Shown: positions 9,225-20,642, counted from the stretch's first letter. The stretch is 40,107 nucleotides of DNA from an uncultured cyanobacterium (GCA_903935205.1 CAIZQU010000155.1:1-40107); one strand, 5' to 3'. Made by a program: numbers and translations. Notes: generated from the sequence alone by a model not told the origin.

Positions 9225-9455
9225 GTGGAGACCCCAGCCCAGCAGACCCCGGTGCTCACCTTCGAGGGCAAGCGCTATGACCTCAATGCCCTGCCCGATG
9301 AAGTCAAGGAGCTGGTGCGCGGCATGCAGGTGGCCGATGCCCAGCTGCGCATGCATGAAGACACCCTGAAAGTGTTGGCCGTCGGCCGCCAATCGATGGC
9401 GATGCAGCTCAACGAACGCCTGCAATCGATCGAGCCCCTGGCTGAGGGCCAGTAG
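9225..9455 (+). CDS. DUF6447 family small protein
   Basis: A 76-residue cyanobacterial protein resembling the DUF6447 family. It has an N-terminal beta-type segment (VLTFEGKRYDLNALP), then two predicted helices: VKELVRGMQVADAQLRMHED and a second with QSMAMQLNERL. The start is either GTG at 9225 (used here) or TTG at 9219; no strong ribosome-binding site separates them. The function is unknown. The upstream gap contains only a weak -10-like TACAGT (9195-9200). Confidence 0.8.
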   Translation: METPAQQTPVLTFEGKRYDLNALPDEVKELVRGMQVADAQLRMHEDTLKVLAVGRQSMAMQLNERLQSIEPLAEGQ

Positions 9456-9891
9456 GGGATCAACCCCATCCCCTGGACCTGCCGGGCCCCTGGCTCAGGC
9501 CGGTTCAGGGCCTGGCCAGAGCCCATGGGCTGGCTCCTTTCACTGCTGTGGCCGGGGCCCATCCACCTGCTTGGCCCGAGCCCGCAGGTGAATGGGCCAG
9601 CGGAAGCAAGGGGCAGCGGTTGCGCCATTGCTCTGCGCCATTAGCTCTGCTCCATCTGCTCTGCTTCATTGCTTTGCGGCGCTGTTCTGCATCGCTGATT
9701 TGTGCCATGGTTCTGCGCCGCTGATTTGGGCCAGAGATTTGCGCCGCTGATTTACGCAGAGCAGAACAGTGGCGCCAGACAACGCTGCGCTCAGAGGCTG
9801 TGGCCACGACCGACAGCCCCCTGGGCCGCCAGGGCGAGCCAGCTCCTGTCGGGCCCAGCCCGACTGAGCTGGAGCCGACGGCCACCGAGGC
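9456..9891. other. repeat-bearing intergenic region between DUF6447 and DUF3386 genes
   Basis: This gap separates two convergent genes. Frames across it give low-complexity, arginine/alanine/glutamine-rich translations and no plausible start. Its one clear structure is the 13-base tandem array at 9621-9752, listed separately. The rest is unremarkable. Confidence 0.6.
9621..9752 (+). repeat. degenerate 13-base tandem array, 10 units
   Basis: Ten consecutive units of 13 or 14 bases, each beginning TGC or a close variant. Examples are TGCGCCATTGCTC (9621), TGCTTCATTGCTT (9662), TGCATCGCTGATT (9688) and TGCGCCGCTGATT (9714, repeated exactly at 9740). A decayed eleventh unit (TACGCAGAGCAGAAC) follows. 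Early units end in GCTC and later ones in GATT, suggesting drift along the array. Because 13 is not a multiple of three, the array does not encode a repeated peptide. It sits between two convergent genes. Confidence 0.85.
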
Positions 9892-10560
9892 TCAGCTCGC
9901 TGCTGGCAACGGGCTGATGTCTTCGAAGCGGAACACCCGCCGGCTCGACGGTTCGGTCTCGACGGTCCGTTCCACCAGGACCCAGGGTCCACCCTCCTGC
10001 AGAGGGGCAAAGCTGTCGGTGTAGCGGCTGGCGCCACCGCGGGGGGCGCCGCTCTGGGGATCGCTATAGCGGCTGCTGTAGGTGTGGCTCAGATAGCCAG
10101 CGCCGGTGTGGGTCACGCTTTCGGTGAAGATCGTGACCACGGTGCCGTGGATGTGGCGGTGCACCATGGTCACGACGTCATCCTTGATCCGATAGCGATC
10201 GCCGGCATTCTTGCCTCCCACGATCACCTCGGTGCCCACGGCATCGCTGTCGCCAGCTGTGAACGTGTTCTCGCCGTGGGTCTGAGCAAAGCTGCGCCGC
10301 ACCCTGTGAATCGCCACCTCCCAGAGCTGGCCGGCAATCTCCTTATGCACGGCCTCATCGTCAATTCCCTCCACCTGGGCCTTGAGATCGGCACCCACCC
10401 GGAAGCGCCCCTCGACCCGGCGCTCACCGTCCTCCCAGATGCAGCGGCCCTGGTAACCGCCGAAGCCCGGATCCCAGGTGTAGCGGTTTTCGTAGGCCGC
10501 CTGGAAGGCGGCGCTGCAGTCGCTGCCGGGGGCGATCGCAACGGCTTGGCTGGTCACCAT
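9892..10560 (-). CDS. DUF3386 family protein
   Basis: About 222 residues, the size of the DUF3386 family found in cyanobacteria and plant plastids. Characteristic segments are AFQAAYENRYTWDPGF near the N terminus, GYQGRCIWEDGER, VAIHRVRRSFAQTHGENTF in the middle, and LSHTYSSRYSDP with FRFEDISPL toward the C terminus. No signal peptide or membrane segment is seen. The ATG at 10560 is preferred over the TTG three codons upstream. Function is unknown in the family. Confidence 0.88.
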   Translation of the reverse strand: MVTSQAVAIAPGSDCSAAFQAAYENRYTWDPGFGGYQGRCIWEDGERRVEGRFRVGADLKAQVEGIDDEAVHKEIAGQLWEVAIHRVRRSFAQTHGENTFTAGDSDAVGTEVIVGGKNAGDRYRIKDDVVTMVHRHIHGTVVTIFTESVTHTGAGYLSHTYSSRYSDPQSGAPRGGASRYTDSFAPLQEGGPWVLVERTVETEPSSRRVFRFEDISPLPAAS

Positions 10561-11039
10561 CGTGGACAACGGAAGCGAAGGGTAGAGAGCTTGAGCCTAG
10601 TTCAGACTGGATGCAGCGGTGGCGCAGCGGCATCGGCAAGGCGCTGGAAGAGCTGGCTGCAGAGGCCGGGGAAGGGGAGGTGATGGACCAGAAATTTCGG
10701 GCTGATGGCGGCAGCGGCGGCGTCCAGAACATCAGCCACAGCCATGCCCATGATCAAGGCTGGCTCAGGTGTTGGAGGCGGCGCCGGTGGAAACGGCAAT
10801 GCCATGGGGGCAATCCCTGTTGGTGCCTGAAGACAGGTGAGGCGCTGATGCCATGGGCGCTGATTCGATGGACCGAGAACACCATCAACAGATCGCCGCC
10901 AACAGATCGCCGCCAAGACAACGACCTGACGACAATCGAGGCCTGCAGGGATCGGCGATCACGGCCACGATCACCCCCGCCTCCAGGCCAGGGATCTCGG
11001 GGCGATAGCCGCTACACATCAGCGCGGACCCAGCCGCGA
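10561..11039. other. intergenic region upstream of DUF3386 and downstream of carB
   Basis: This is 479 bases between two minus-strand genes. Apart from a weak 67-codon candidate (10602-10805, minus) no coding sequence is supported. No terminator with a U-tract is seen after carB. Confidence 0.5.
10602..10805 (-). CDS. possible small protein, unrecognised
   Basis: An ATG-started frame of 67 codons in the carB-DUF3386 gap. The product would begin MALPFPPAPPP and contain a moderately hydrophobic middle (MGMAVADVLDAAAAAISP) and FLVHHLPFPGLCSQLFQRL. No clear ribosome-binding site precedes it and no family is recognised. It is included because it is the only frame in the gap with alternating hydrophobic character; it may be spurious. 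Confidence 0.22.
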   Translation of the reverse strand: MALPFPPAPPPTPEPALIMGMAVADVLDAAAAAISPKFLVHHLPFPGLCSQLFQRLADAAAPPLHPV

Positions 11040-14375
<3,336 letters not shown>

Positions 14376-14681
14376 GGGCTGCTGTCTGGGCAAACCTGCC
14401 CAGCCTCTCATGGGTCGGGTCCGCCCCCTGGCCTCCGGGGGTGTCCCGGGGGGATGGGGGTCGTGTTGCCGCAGGGATGGGGGGCAGCGGCGCCGCTCCA
14501 CAGCGCCGGGCGGCCGGGGGACGCTGCGCCGAGCGGCCGACCGGCGGGCGGTCCAACTCCCCGACCTCGGGCCGGTGGCCTGTGGGGGATTCGGCGATCA
14601 CCACCCGAGGCTGGGGCCCCAGGGGCGGCGCTCCCCCCTGAGATCGCTAGTCTGAACTCCACCAGTCAGTTTCCGCCGTCG
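14376..14681. other. divergent promoter region of carB and the DUF3318 operon
   Basis: About 306 bases between two divergent starts. The part near carB is very G/C-rich with runs of G; frames across it give only Pro/Gly/Arg-rich translations. A -10-like TAGTCT (14648-14653) sits about 30 bases before the DUF3318 ATG. No convincing -35 box, riboswitch or small gene was seen. Confidence 0.5.
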
Positions 14682-15317
14682 ATGAGCGAACTCCAGCGCC
14701 TGAAGGGGTTGCTGCCCCCGGAGATGCAGAGCTGGGTGTTCGTGGAAGCCTCCGCCTCCGTCGATCCCCCTCTGATCACGATCGAGGAGATCGGCCGTGA
14801 TGAGATCGAGATCCAGGTGGACCTGGAGAAGTGGGATGGCCTGGCCCTCGACCATCGCAACCTGCTGTTCTGGCATGAGGTCGGCCGCATCCAGAACGAC
14901 AGCGTCCCCCGCGATGGCTGGGAGATGGCGGCCCTGGCGATCGGCATGGGCGGCGCCATCGGTGAACTGTGGGTGCAGGACGGTCTGCTGCTGCTGATGG
15001 CCCTCGGCCTCTCGGGTTTCGCCGGCTACCGCCTGTATCTCAAGAACAATTCCGAGAAGCGTCTGCAGGACGCGATCCAGGCCGACGAACGGGCGATCGA
15101 CCTGGCCTGCCGCTTCGGCTACAGCCTCCCCAACGCCTACAAGAGCCTCGGCGGCGCCCTCAAGGAGCTGGTCGAGCAGACCCGCAAGAAGAAGCGCCGC
15201 GCCTTCTATGAGGATCGGCTCGAGGCCCTGCGCAAGAGCGCTGGCAAGGCCAGGGCTGAAATGGCCCAGCAGCAGGGATCCCGCCAGTCCGTCACCAGCG
15301 AGAACGTCTATGGCTGA
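14682..15317 (+). CDS. DUF3318 domain-containing membrane protein
   Basis: A 211-residue protein of the cyanobacterial DUF3318 family. Family features: start MSELQRLKGLLPPEMQSWVF, the segment IQVDLEKWDGLALDHRNLLFWHEV broken here as IQVDLEKWDGLALDHRN then LLFWHEV, and two hydrophobic segments at about residues 86-120 (ALAIGMGGAIGELW and LLLLMALGLSGFAGY). A long charged helical tail (KRLQDAIQADERAIDLACR, QTRKKKRRAFYEDRL) follows. LFWHEVGRIQ resembles a metalloprotease-like HExxH-type helix, but the second His is absent. Its stop overlaps the rsfS ATG, so the two are translationally coupled and lead a four-gene run. Function unknown. Confidence 0.92.
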   Translation: MSELQRLKGLLPPEMQSWVFVEASASVDPPLITIEEIGRDEIEIQVDLEKWDGLALDHRNLLFWHEVGRIQNDSVPRDGWEMAALAIGMGGAIGELWVQDGLLLLMALGLSGFAGYRLYLKNNSEKRLQDAIQADERAIDLACRFGYSLPNAYKSLGGALKELVEQTRKKKRRAFYEDRLEALRKSAGKARAEMAQQQGSRQSVTSENVYG

Positions 15318-15714
15318 AGTCCGTGGCGACAGTGAGCTGCTGGCCAGGTTCGCCGCCGAGGCCAGCGACGACCGCAAGGCCGTCGACATCCGGCTGATCC
15401 GGGTGGAGGAGATCTCCTCCCTGGCCGACTGGTTTGTGATCTGCAGCGGCCTCACCGACGTGCAGGTGCGCGCCATCGCGCGCTCGGTGGAGGACAGCCT
15501 GGAGGAGCGCTTCGGCCGTCTGCCCCTGCGCCGCGAGGGCCTGAGCGAGGGGCGGTGGGTGGTGCTCGACTACGGCGAGCTGATCGTGCATGTGCTCACC
15601 CCCCAGGAGCGCTCCTACTACGACCTGGAGGCCTTCTGGGGCCATGGCGGCCAGGAGCGCTACATCAGCCCCCTGGCTGCGGCCGCCAGGGCCAGCGGTG
15701 CCCATCCATCCTGA
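15310..15714 (+). CDS. rsfS: ribosome silencing factor RsfS
   Basis: A 134-residue member of the RsfS/Iojap (DUF143) family, which binds ribosomal protein uL14 and blocks subunit joining when nutrients are low. Family motifs are AVDIRLIRVEEIS, SLADWFVICSG, SVEDSLEER, GRWVVLDYGELIVHVLTP and RSYYDLEAFWG. The ATG at 15310 overlaps the end of the DUF3318 gene by eight bases. An upstream in-frame start (15208) would lie wholly inside that gene and is rejected. The CGLD27 gene begins eight bases after the stop, consistent with one operon. Confidence 0.96.
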   Translation: MAEVRGDSELLARFAAEASDDRKAVDIRLIRVEEISSLADWFVICSGLTDVQVRAIARSVEDSLEERFGRLPLRREGLSEGRWVVLDYGELIVHVLTPQERSYYDLEAFWGHGGQERYISPLAAAARASGAHPS

Positions 15715-15721
15715 GCCGCTG

Positions 15722-16240
15722 ATGGACCTCGCCCCCTCAGGCCTGCCAGTGCAGGATTCCGCCTGTCCGGTGCCTCCGGAGCAGCGACCGCTGGAGGAAT
15801 ACCGCCAGCTGCAGCGCTCCTGGTTCTTCGCCTGGGCCGATGCCGGCCCTGGGGCCCTGGCCCGGGCCCTGGTCCTCAGCTGGCTTCTGGCCCTGGCCCC
15901 TTGCCTGCTGGTGGCCGGTGGCAGCATCACCCTGCGCCAGGACCCGGCTCGGCTGGTGCTGGCGGGATGCACCGCGGCGCTGCTGCTGCCTCTGTTCCTG
16001 CTCGCCCGCCAGGGGCTTGGCTGGAGTTATGTGAGCCGCCGCCTGCGGGCCGAGCGGGTGGAGTACGAGGAATCCGGCTGGTACGACGGCCAGGTCTGGG
16101 AGAAGCCGATCAGCTGGCGGCAGCAGGATCTGCTGGTGGCTCGCCTGCAGGTCGAGCCGGTCCTGGAACGGTTGCGGCGGGGGGCGGCCCTGGCGGCTCT
16201 GCTGCTGCTGGCCGGAGCCGGGCTCTGTCAGGCTCTCTGA
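15722..16240 (+). CDS. CGLD27 family membrane protein
   Basis: 172 residues, matching the CGLD27 (DUF1230) family conserved in the green lineage and cyanobacteria; the Chlamydomonas/Arabidopsis members are linked to plastid iron or light responses. The signature CPVPPEQRPLEEYRQLQRSW follows a short leader, then WFFAW. Two membrane segments lie at about residues 50-70 and 80-98, followed by the conserved VEYEESGWYDGQVWEKP and RQQDLLVARLQVEP, and a final hydrophobic segment at the C terminus. It sits between rsfS and the asparaginase gene in the same operon. Confidence 0.92.
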   Translation: MDLAPSGLPVQDSACPVPPEQRPLEEYRQLQRSWFFAWADAGPGALARALVLSWLLALAPCLLVAGGSITLRQDPARLVLAGCTAALLLPLFLLARQGLGWSYVSRRLRAERVEYEESGWYDGQVWEKPISWRQQDLLVARLQVEPVLERLRRGAALAALLLLAGAGLCQAL

Positions 16241-16276
16241 ACATCCGCCACCACGGCGCGGCGCCCCGCGATTCCC

Positions 16277-17248
16277 ATGAGCCTTCCCTCCAGCCTCTCC
16301 GGAGCCCTGCGGTCGGGCGTGCCGCCGCTGGAGGTCCGGCTGCTGCGCAACGGCATCCCCGAATCCTGCCATCGGGTGCATGCCGTGGTCTGCGACCAGC
16401 GCGGGCGGGTGCTGATGCGGGCTGGCGATCCCCAGCAACTCAGCTTCATCCGCTCGGCGCTCAAACCCTTCCAGGCCACCACCTTCGTGGCCAGCGGTGC
16501 TGCCGAGCGCAATGGCTGCGGCGACCGCGGCCTGGCCATCGCCTGCGCCTCCCACGCCGGCACCGCCGCCCATGCCCGTGAGGCCTTCCGGCTGCTCTGG
16601 GGGGCTGATCTGGAGACCACCCGGCTGCAGTGCCCGGTGCCCGCCGGTGCCTCCAGCCCGCTGGAGCACAACTGCTCCGGCAAACACGCCGCGTTCCTGG
16701 CCACCTGTCGCCAGCTCCACTGGCCCCTGGAGAGCTATCTGCAGCCCGACCATCCCCTGCAGCGGGAGGTGGTGAAGCGGGTGGGGGAACTGCTCGGCCT
16801 CCCCGGTGCCGAGCTGGTTCAGGCCCGCGACGACTGTGGTGCCCCCACCCTGCAGTTGCAGCTGGCCCAGATGGCCCTGCTCTTCGCCCATCTCGGCGCC
16901 GGTGAACACCCGGATCTGGAGCGGCTGGGCCGTTCGATGCTGGCCCATCCGGAGCTGGTGGCCGGTGAGGGCCGCTTCGACACGGAGCTGATGCGCCGCG
17001 GCCACGGCCAGGTGATCAGCAAGGGCGGAGCCGAGGGGATCCAGTGCGTCAGCCGGGTCGGTGAGGGGCTGGCGGTGGCGGTGAAGGTGGAGGACGGCTC
17101 CTCCAGGGCCAAGCAGGCCGTGACCCTGCACGTGTTGGAGCAACTGGGCTGGCTCACCCCCTCCACGATCGAGGATCTCGCTGGCCGCTTCCTGCGCCCT
17201 GCGGACCATCTGCGTCTGGCGGTGGAGGGGGATCTGCGCTTCGACTGA
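16277..17248 (+). CDS. asparaginase (L-asparaginase II / thermolabile type)
   Basis: A 323-residue protein of the asparaginase II family (the Rhizobium etli AnsA type, unrelated to E. coli AnsB). Typical segments: PPLEVRLLRNGIPES, RSALKPFQA near the N terminus, ACASHAGTAAHA, the signature HNCSGKHAAFLATC at about residues 130-143, DDCGAPT, HPELVAGEGRFDTELM and ISKGGAEGIQCV. It hydrolyses asparagine to aspartate and ammonia (known for the family). It closes the DUF3318-rsfS-CGLD27 run, 36 bases after CGLD27. The initiator tRNA lies 166 bases further on. Confidence 0.92.
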   Translation: MSLPSSLSGALRSGVPPLEVRLLRNGIPESCHRVHAVVCDQRGRVLMRAGDPQQLSFIRSALKPFQATTFVASGAAERNGCGDRGLAIACASHAGTAAHAREAFRLLWGADLETTRLQCPVPAGASSPLEHNCSGKHAAFLATCRQLHWPLESYLQPDHPLQREVVKRVGELLGLPGAELVQARDDCGAPTLQLQLAQMALLFAHLGAGEHPDLERLGRSMLAHPELVAGEGRFDTELMRRGHGQVISKGGAEGIQCVSRVGEGLAVAVKVEDGSSRAKQAVTLHVLEQLGWLTPSTIEDLAGRFLRPADHLRLAVEGDLRFD

Positions 17249-17414
17249 GCTGCGCCACGGCTTGCGCCCATGGGCTGGTAAGATTTTGGGGTCGGTAACC
17301 ACCGACACCCCTGGTTCTCAAAAGCAGCGAGCAAACGCGGATCAAGCATCCCCGTCCCCGACAGATGCTCTCCTTTCCTGGAGTGCAAATGTTGCAACCT
17401 CGTAGAACTATCAA

Positions 17415-17491
<77 letters not shown>

Positions 17492-17506
17492 CTTTTTGAT
17501 CATTCA

Positions 17507-17532
17507 AACCTCCGCCAGTCGGAGGTTTTTTT
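17507..17532 (+). terminator. rho-independent terminator after tRNA-fMet
   Basis: Perfect 8-base stem AACCTCCG / CGGAGGTT with a five-base loop CCAGT, running directly into seven T residues (17526-17532). It ends the tRNA transcript 15 bases past the CCA. Confidence 0.95.
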
Positions 17533-17742
17533 ATGTCGCTGCCGTAGCCGCTGCCGCTGCCGTTGCCACCGTCGCCGTCGGGACGAGGATGGCTCCGGCC
17601 TTTCCCCACCAACCCGCTCGCCGATGGCCCTGTTCCCGCCCCGCCGGTCCCGCCGCCACGGTCAGCCCCCGCCGAGATTCCGGCCTGCTGGCTCGCCCCT
17701 GCCCCAGCCAGCCGTCGGATCCGCAGCACCCCTGGAGTGGCG

Positions 17743-19386
17743 ATGAGCGTCAGCGGCGAGGTGGATGCGGTGGTGGTGGGATCGGGCGCCACCGGCGGCG
17801 TGGCCGCCATGGTGCTGGCCGAAGCGGGGCTGCGGGTGCTGGTGCTCGAGGCGGGCCCCTCCCTGCATCCCGCCCAGGCCCTGGGCCGCGAACCACTGGA
17901 CACCCTCCAGCGCCTGGCTTCGATCAGCAGTGGCCGCCAGCGGCAGCAGGCCCAGCACCCTGGCTACTGGAAGCACAGTCCGCGGCTGTTCGTCGATGAG
18001 GGCGACCATCCCTGGAGCACACCGCCTGAAAGCCCTTTCCTCTGGACCCGGGGCCGTCAGGTGGGGGGGCGCAGCCTCACCTGGGGAGGCATCACCCTGC
18101 GGCTGTCGGAGAACGACTTCCGCGCCGGCGCCCTCGATGGCCACGGCCCCTGCTGGCCGATCGGCCGTGCCGATCTCGATCCTTACTACACCCGCCTCGA
18201 ACGGCTGCTCGGGGTCCACGGCCATGCCGATGGGCTGCCCCAGCTGCCCGATGGTCACCTCCTGCCAGCCCTGCCTTTCACCCCCGCCGAGGAGCATCTG
18301 GCTCAGGCGATCGGCCGTGAGCTGGGCCTGCCCCTGATCCATTCCCGCGGTTTCCGGCTGCATCGTTCCGGCGACGGTGGCCCCTGGGCGCCATCGAGCT
18401 CTCCTGGGAGCACCCTGGCCCGGGCCCTGGCCACGGGGCGGGTGCAGCTGCGCAGCGAAACGGTGGCCAGCCATCTGCAGGTTCGCCATGGCCGCGCCGA
18501 AGGGGTGGTGGTGGTGGGCCGCGATGGCGATCGGGAGCTGCTGCGTGCGCCGCTGGTGGTGCTCTGCGCCTCCACGATCGAAACCCTGCGGATCCTGCTG
18601 CACTCGCTTCGCGATGGCGGGGAAGGGGGCCTGGAGGACCCCTCCGGCACGCTGGGGAGGCATCTGATGGACCACATCTCCACCAGCCGCTTCTTCTCCC
18701 TGCCGGGGGTGGCCGAGCCAACCACGGCCGTGGAACTCTCCGGTGCCGGCAGCTGTTTCATTCCCAACACCGTCAATCTCAATGGCGATGAGGGCCTGGG
18801 CTTCCGGCGCGGCTACGGCATCTGGACTGCCATTCAGCGGTTTGATCCCCCCAGGCTCCTGCGACGCCGCCAGCGGGAGGCGGTTGGTTTCCTGATCGCC
18901 CATGGCGAGGTGCTCAGCGACCCGGCCAACCGGGTGAGCCTCGATGGCAGCCGCCTCGACCGCCATGGCCTGCCGATCCCCCGGATTCAGTGCCGCTGGG
19001 GGGCGAACGAACAGGCCATGGTGGCCCACATGCAGGCGCGGATGGCGGAGGTGGTGGCGGCGGCGGGGGGCACGATCCGCCCGATCGAGGAGCTGTTCCG
19101 CCTGCCCCTGCTCGAACCCTGGGTGCGCTCCGCCGTGGCGGTGGCACCGGGGGCGGCGCCGCCGGGCTACTACATCCATGAGCTGGGGGGGGCTCGGCTC
19201 TCCAGCGATCCGGATTCCGGCGTGCTGGATCCCTGGAACCGCTGCTGGGGGGCCAGCAACGTGCTGGTGACCGATGGGGCGAGCTGGCCCAGCTCGGCCT
19301 GGCAGAGTCCCACCCTGACCTCGATGGCCCTGACCTGGCGGGCCTGCGAGGCGGCCGCTGCCCGCTTGCGGCGGGGAGAGGGGTGA
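17743..19386 (+). CDS. GMC-family oxidoreductase (FAD-dependent)
   Basis: A 547-residue flavoprotein of the glucose-methanol-choline family. The N terminus has the Rossmann dinucleotide motif VVVGSGATGG (residues 10-19), followed by LVLEAGPS. GGRSLTWGGITLRLSENDF corresponds to the FAD-attachment region. The C-terminal GMC domain contains HELGGARLSSDPDSGVLD, NVLVTDGASWPSSAW and SPTLTSMALTWRACEAA, with Ser-Pro where many members have Asn-Pro. No signal peptide is seen. The start ATG has GGAG at good spacing (CTGGAGTGGCG); an in-frame start 60 codons upstream would add a Pro/Arg-rich stretch and is rejected. The substrate (alcohol, sugar or sterol-like) cannot be deduced. Confidence 0.92.
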   Translation: MSVSGEVDAVVVGSGATGGVAAMVLAEAGLRVLVLEAGPSLHPAQALGREPLDTLQRLASISSGRQRQQAQHPGYWKHSPRLFVDEGDHPWSTPPESPFLWTRGRQVGGRSLTWGGITLRLSENDFRAGALDGHGPCWPIGRADLDPYYTRLERLLGVHGHADGLPQLPDGHLLPALPFTPAEEHLAQAIGRELGLPLIHSRGFRLHRSGDGGPWAPSSSPGSTLARALATGRVQLRSETVASHLQVRHGRAEGVVVVGRDGDRELLRAPLVVLCASTIETLRILLHSLRDGGEGGLEDPSGTLGRHLMDHISTSRFFSLPGVAEPTTAVELSGAGSCFIPNTVNLNGDEGLGFRRGYGIWTAIQRFDPPRLLRRRQREAVGFLIAHGEVLSDPANRVSLDGSRLDRHGLPIPRIQCRWGANEQAMVAHMQARMAEVVAAAGGTIRPIEELFRLPLLEPWVRSAVAVAPGAAPPGYYIHELGGARLSSDPDSGVLDPWNRCWGASNVLVTDGASWPSSAWQSPTLTSMALTWRACEAAAARLRRGEG

Positions 19387-19733
19387 GCCTGTGGCGTTGG
19401 AGGGGTCTTTGCGGCTGGGGGATCCGGCCGGCCGGGACTCTGGCGTGACGGTGCAGGTGGTCCGGTGGTGCCCTCGATCGGAGAGCGCCTGCCTGTCAGG
19501 GACTGCCGATCGGTTCCGCCATCGGTGTCGATGACCACAGTTCGGCTCTGGGGCTCCCCGCACAATTAACGAGCGACCTTTAACAGGGTCGGGCAAGGGA
19601 GAAAACGCAGGCGGAGGGTCACACCTCCGCTTTTTTTTGCCCCGGCTGCGGAGCTGTTGCATCGGGTCCTGCCTGGCCCCGCCACGGAGCCCCAGGCGAG
19701 GGGAGCGCTCCAGAACCGGGAGCGCCGGCGTCC
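19387..19733. other. intergenic region between convergent GMC and DUF2811 genes
   Basis: This 347-base gap holds no plausible protein gene. It contains a two-hairpin structure ending in a U-tract at 19574-19638, listed separately. The 180 bases before that show no feature beyond a weak -10-like CACAAT at 19561-19566. Confidence 0.6.
19574..19638 (+). ncRNA. candidate small RNA or structured terminator
   Basis: Two hairpins in series. The first pairs CGACC with GGTCG around a short loop (19574-19591). An 18-base purine-rich single-stranded spacer (GGCAAGGGAGAAAACGCA-like) follows. The second is a perfect seven-pair stem GCGGAGG / CCTCCGC (19611-19617 with 19624-19630) followed by eight T residues. 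The terminator part is certain and works only on the plus strand. It lies 225-250 bases after the GMC stop, so it may end that mRNA. The extra hairpin and unpaired purine-rich linker also fit a short trans-acting sRNA. No match to Yfr1 (ACTCCTCACAC) was found. Confidence 0.5.
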
Positions 19734-19988
19734 TCAGCCCTGGCGCAGAAACAGGCCGTCGAGGTAGTGCTGGGTCACGCTGCTGTCGCCGCAGCCGTTC
19801 TGGTACAGGAAGCCGGCCAGGGCTGAGGTGATCACGGTGTACTGATCCCAGTGGGGATGGCTGTGGATGAAGTGGCGCATCCCATCGAACAGCACCTCGG
19901 GCACCTCCGCCTCCAGGCTCACCCGGGCTGGGGGATGGGGGCAGGAGGTCGTTGCGGGCTGGCCCTCAGGGAAGCGGTCATTCGTCAT
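19734..19988 (-). CDS. DUF2811 family small protein
   Basis: An 84-residue protein. The C-terminal two thirds match the cyanobacterial DUF2811 family: VSLEAEVPEVLFDGMRHFIH, HPHWDQYTVITSALAGFLYQ, QNGCGDSSVTQHYLDGLF. The N-terminal 28 residues are low complexity. The ATG at 19988 is preferred; an upstream frame would add 20 residues with no homology. The family's function is unknown. Convergent with the GMC oxidoreductase. Confidence 0.87.
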   Translation of the reverse strand: MTNDRFPEGQPATTSCPHPPARVSLEAEVPEVLFDGMRHFIHSHPHWDQYTVITSALAGFLYQNGCGDSSVTQHYLDGLFLRQG

Positions 19989-20190
19989 CGGGGTGCCGGG
20001 CTCACGTTGATCGAAGTCAGTAGGACACAGGGCCCTGGCTGCCGTCAAAGCCGCGTCGCCAGCTCAGAATCACCTCGCCACAGGCTGAGACTGCCCCGGA
20101 GCAGGCCTTTTCAGCGGATCGCCGCAGACAGGAACGACGGCCGTGGACCCGGCGCCGGATCTGTCAACAGCGGCGTTGCCAGGGGCGGCG

Positions 20191-20199
20191 TTTTCCACA
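20191..20199 (+). promoter_or_regulatory. DnaA-box-like nonamer
   Basis: TTTTCCACA matches the DnaA-box form described for Synechococcus elongatus. It is a single exact copy in this gap, with only a partial match (GGTGGAAAA, reverse orientation) about 60 bases away. A lone nonamer can occur by chance; no dnaA or dnaN gene is nearby. Confidence 0.3.
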
Positions 20200-20249
20200 A
20201 TCGCAGGGCGCAGGGGTGGGCTGGGCGACTCTCCTGGGGAAAAACCCCA

Positions 20250-20267
20250 CGTTTTCGGTGGAAAACG
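20250..20267. repeat. inverted repeat, 7-base arms
   Basis: CGTTTTC and GAAAACG are separated by GGTG, giving an 18-base perfect hairpin or operator-like dyad. No U-tract follows, so it is not a terminator. Confidence 0.6.
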
Positions 20268-20288
20268 GGGGCAAAATGGGGAAATCTC

Positions 20289-20315
20289 CCGGCGATCAGC
20301 ACTGCTGATCGCCGG
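20289..20315. repeat. perfect dyad, 13-base arms with one-base centre
   Basis: CCGGCGATCAGCA and TGCTGATCGCCGG are separated by one C. Such near-continuous symmetry resembles a protein-binding operator or a cruciform site more than an RNA hairpin, and no T-run follows on either strand. Confidence 0.75.
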
Positions 20316-20642
20316 CGGTCCATTGAGACCCAAGCCGAGACGAGACGGGTGAGGTAGCGCATACCTGTCGATTCTGTTCAGGGTTGCGTCACGATTCGAC
20401 ATGCGGGCCAGCGTTTTCTGTGCTCGTGCGGTCCGGGTCCGGGCTCCGGCCGAGGGGGTGCGTCGCTGGCGAACTGGTCTCGCTTCTGCCTCGCTGCCGG
20501 CCGCGGCGAGCAGGCCCTGCGCGTTCAGATGGTCGGGGTGCGGCAGGGGCCAGCGCACCCCGGCCGTGAGCCATCCTCTGGCCCAAGGTCCAGGCAGGGG
20601 GGGCAGGGTCCGGCGGGCGACCAGGCCGGCGCCGACCAGGCC

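Larger units (their letters stand above)
19989..20642. other. long intergenic region with dyads and a DnaA-box-like site
   Basis: No convincing gene on either strand; the long minus-strand frames are Pro/Arg/Ser-rich without domains. Structural elements seen are a TTTTCCACA site at 20191-20199, a perfect CGTTTTC-GGTG-GAAAACG inverted repeat at 20250-20267, and a perfect 13-base-arm dyad at 20289-20315. The part around 20235-20285 is locally richer in A/T than the surroundings. It lies between the DUF2811 start and the 3' end of cbiX, both on the minus strand. Confidence 0.6.

Noticed and set aside
9621-9752. CRISPR array
   Set aside because: Units are contiguous 13-14 base tandem copies with no spacers, and no cas genes are present.
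20070-20558. Minus-strand 162-codon frame in the DUF2811-cbiX gap
   Set aside because: The product would be a Pro/Arg/Ser mixture across the palindromes, with no coding pattern.
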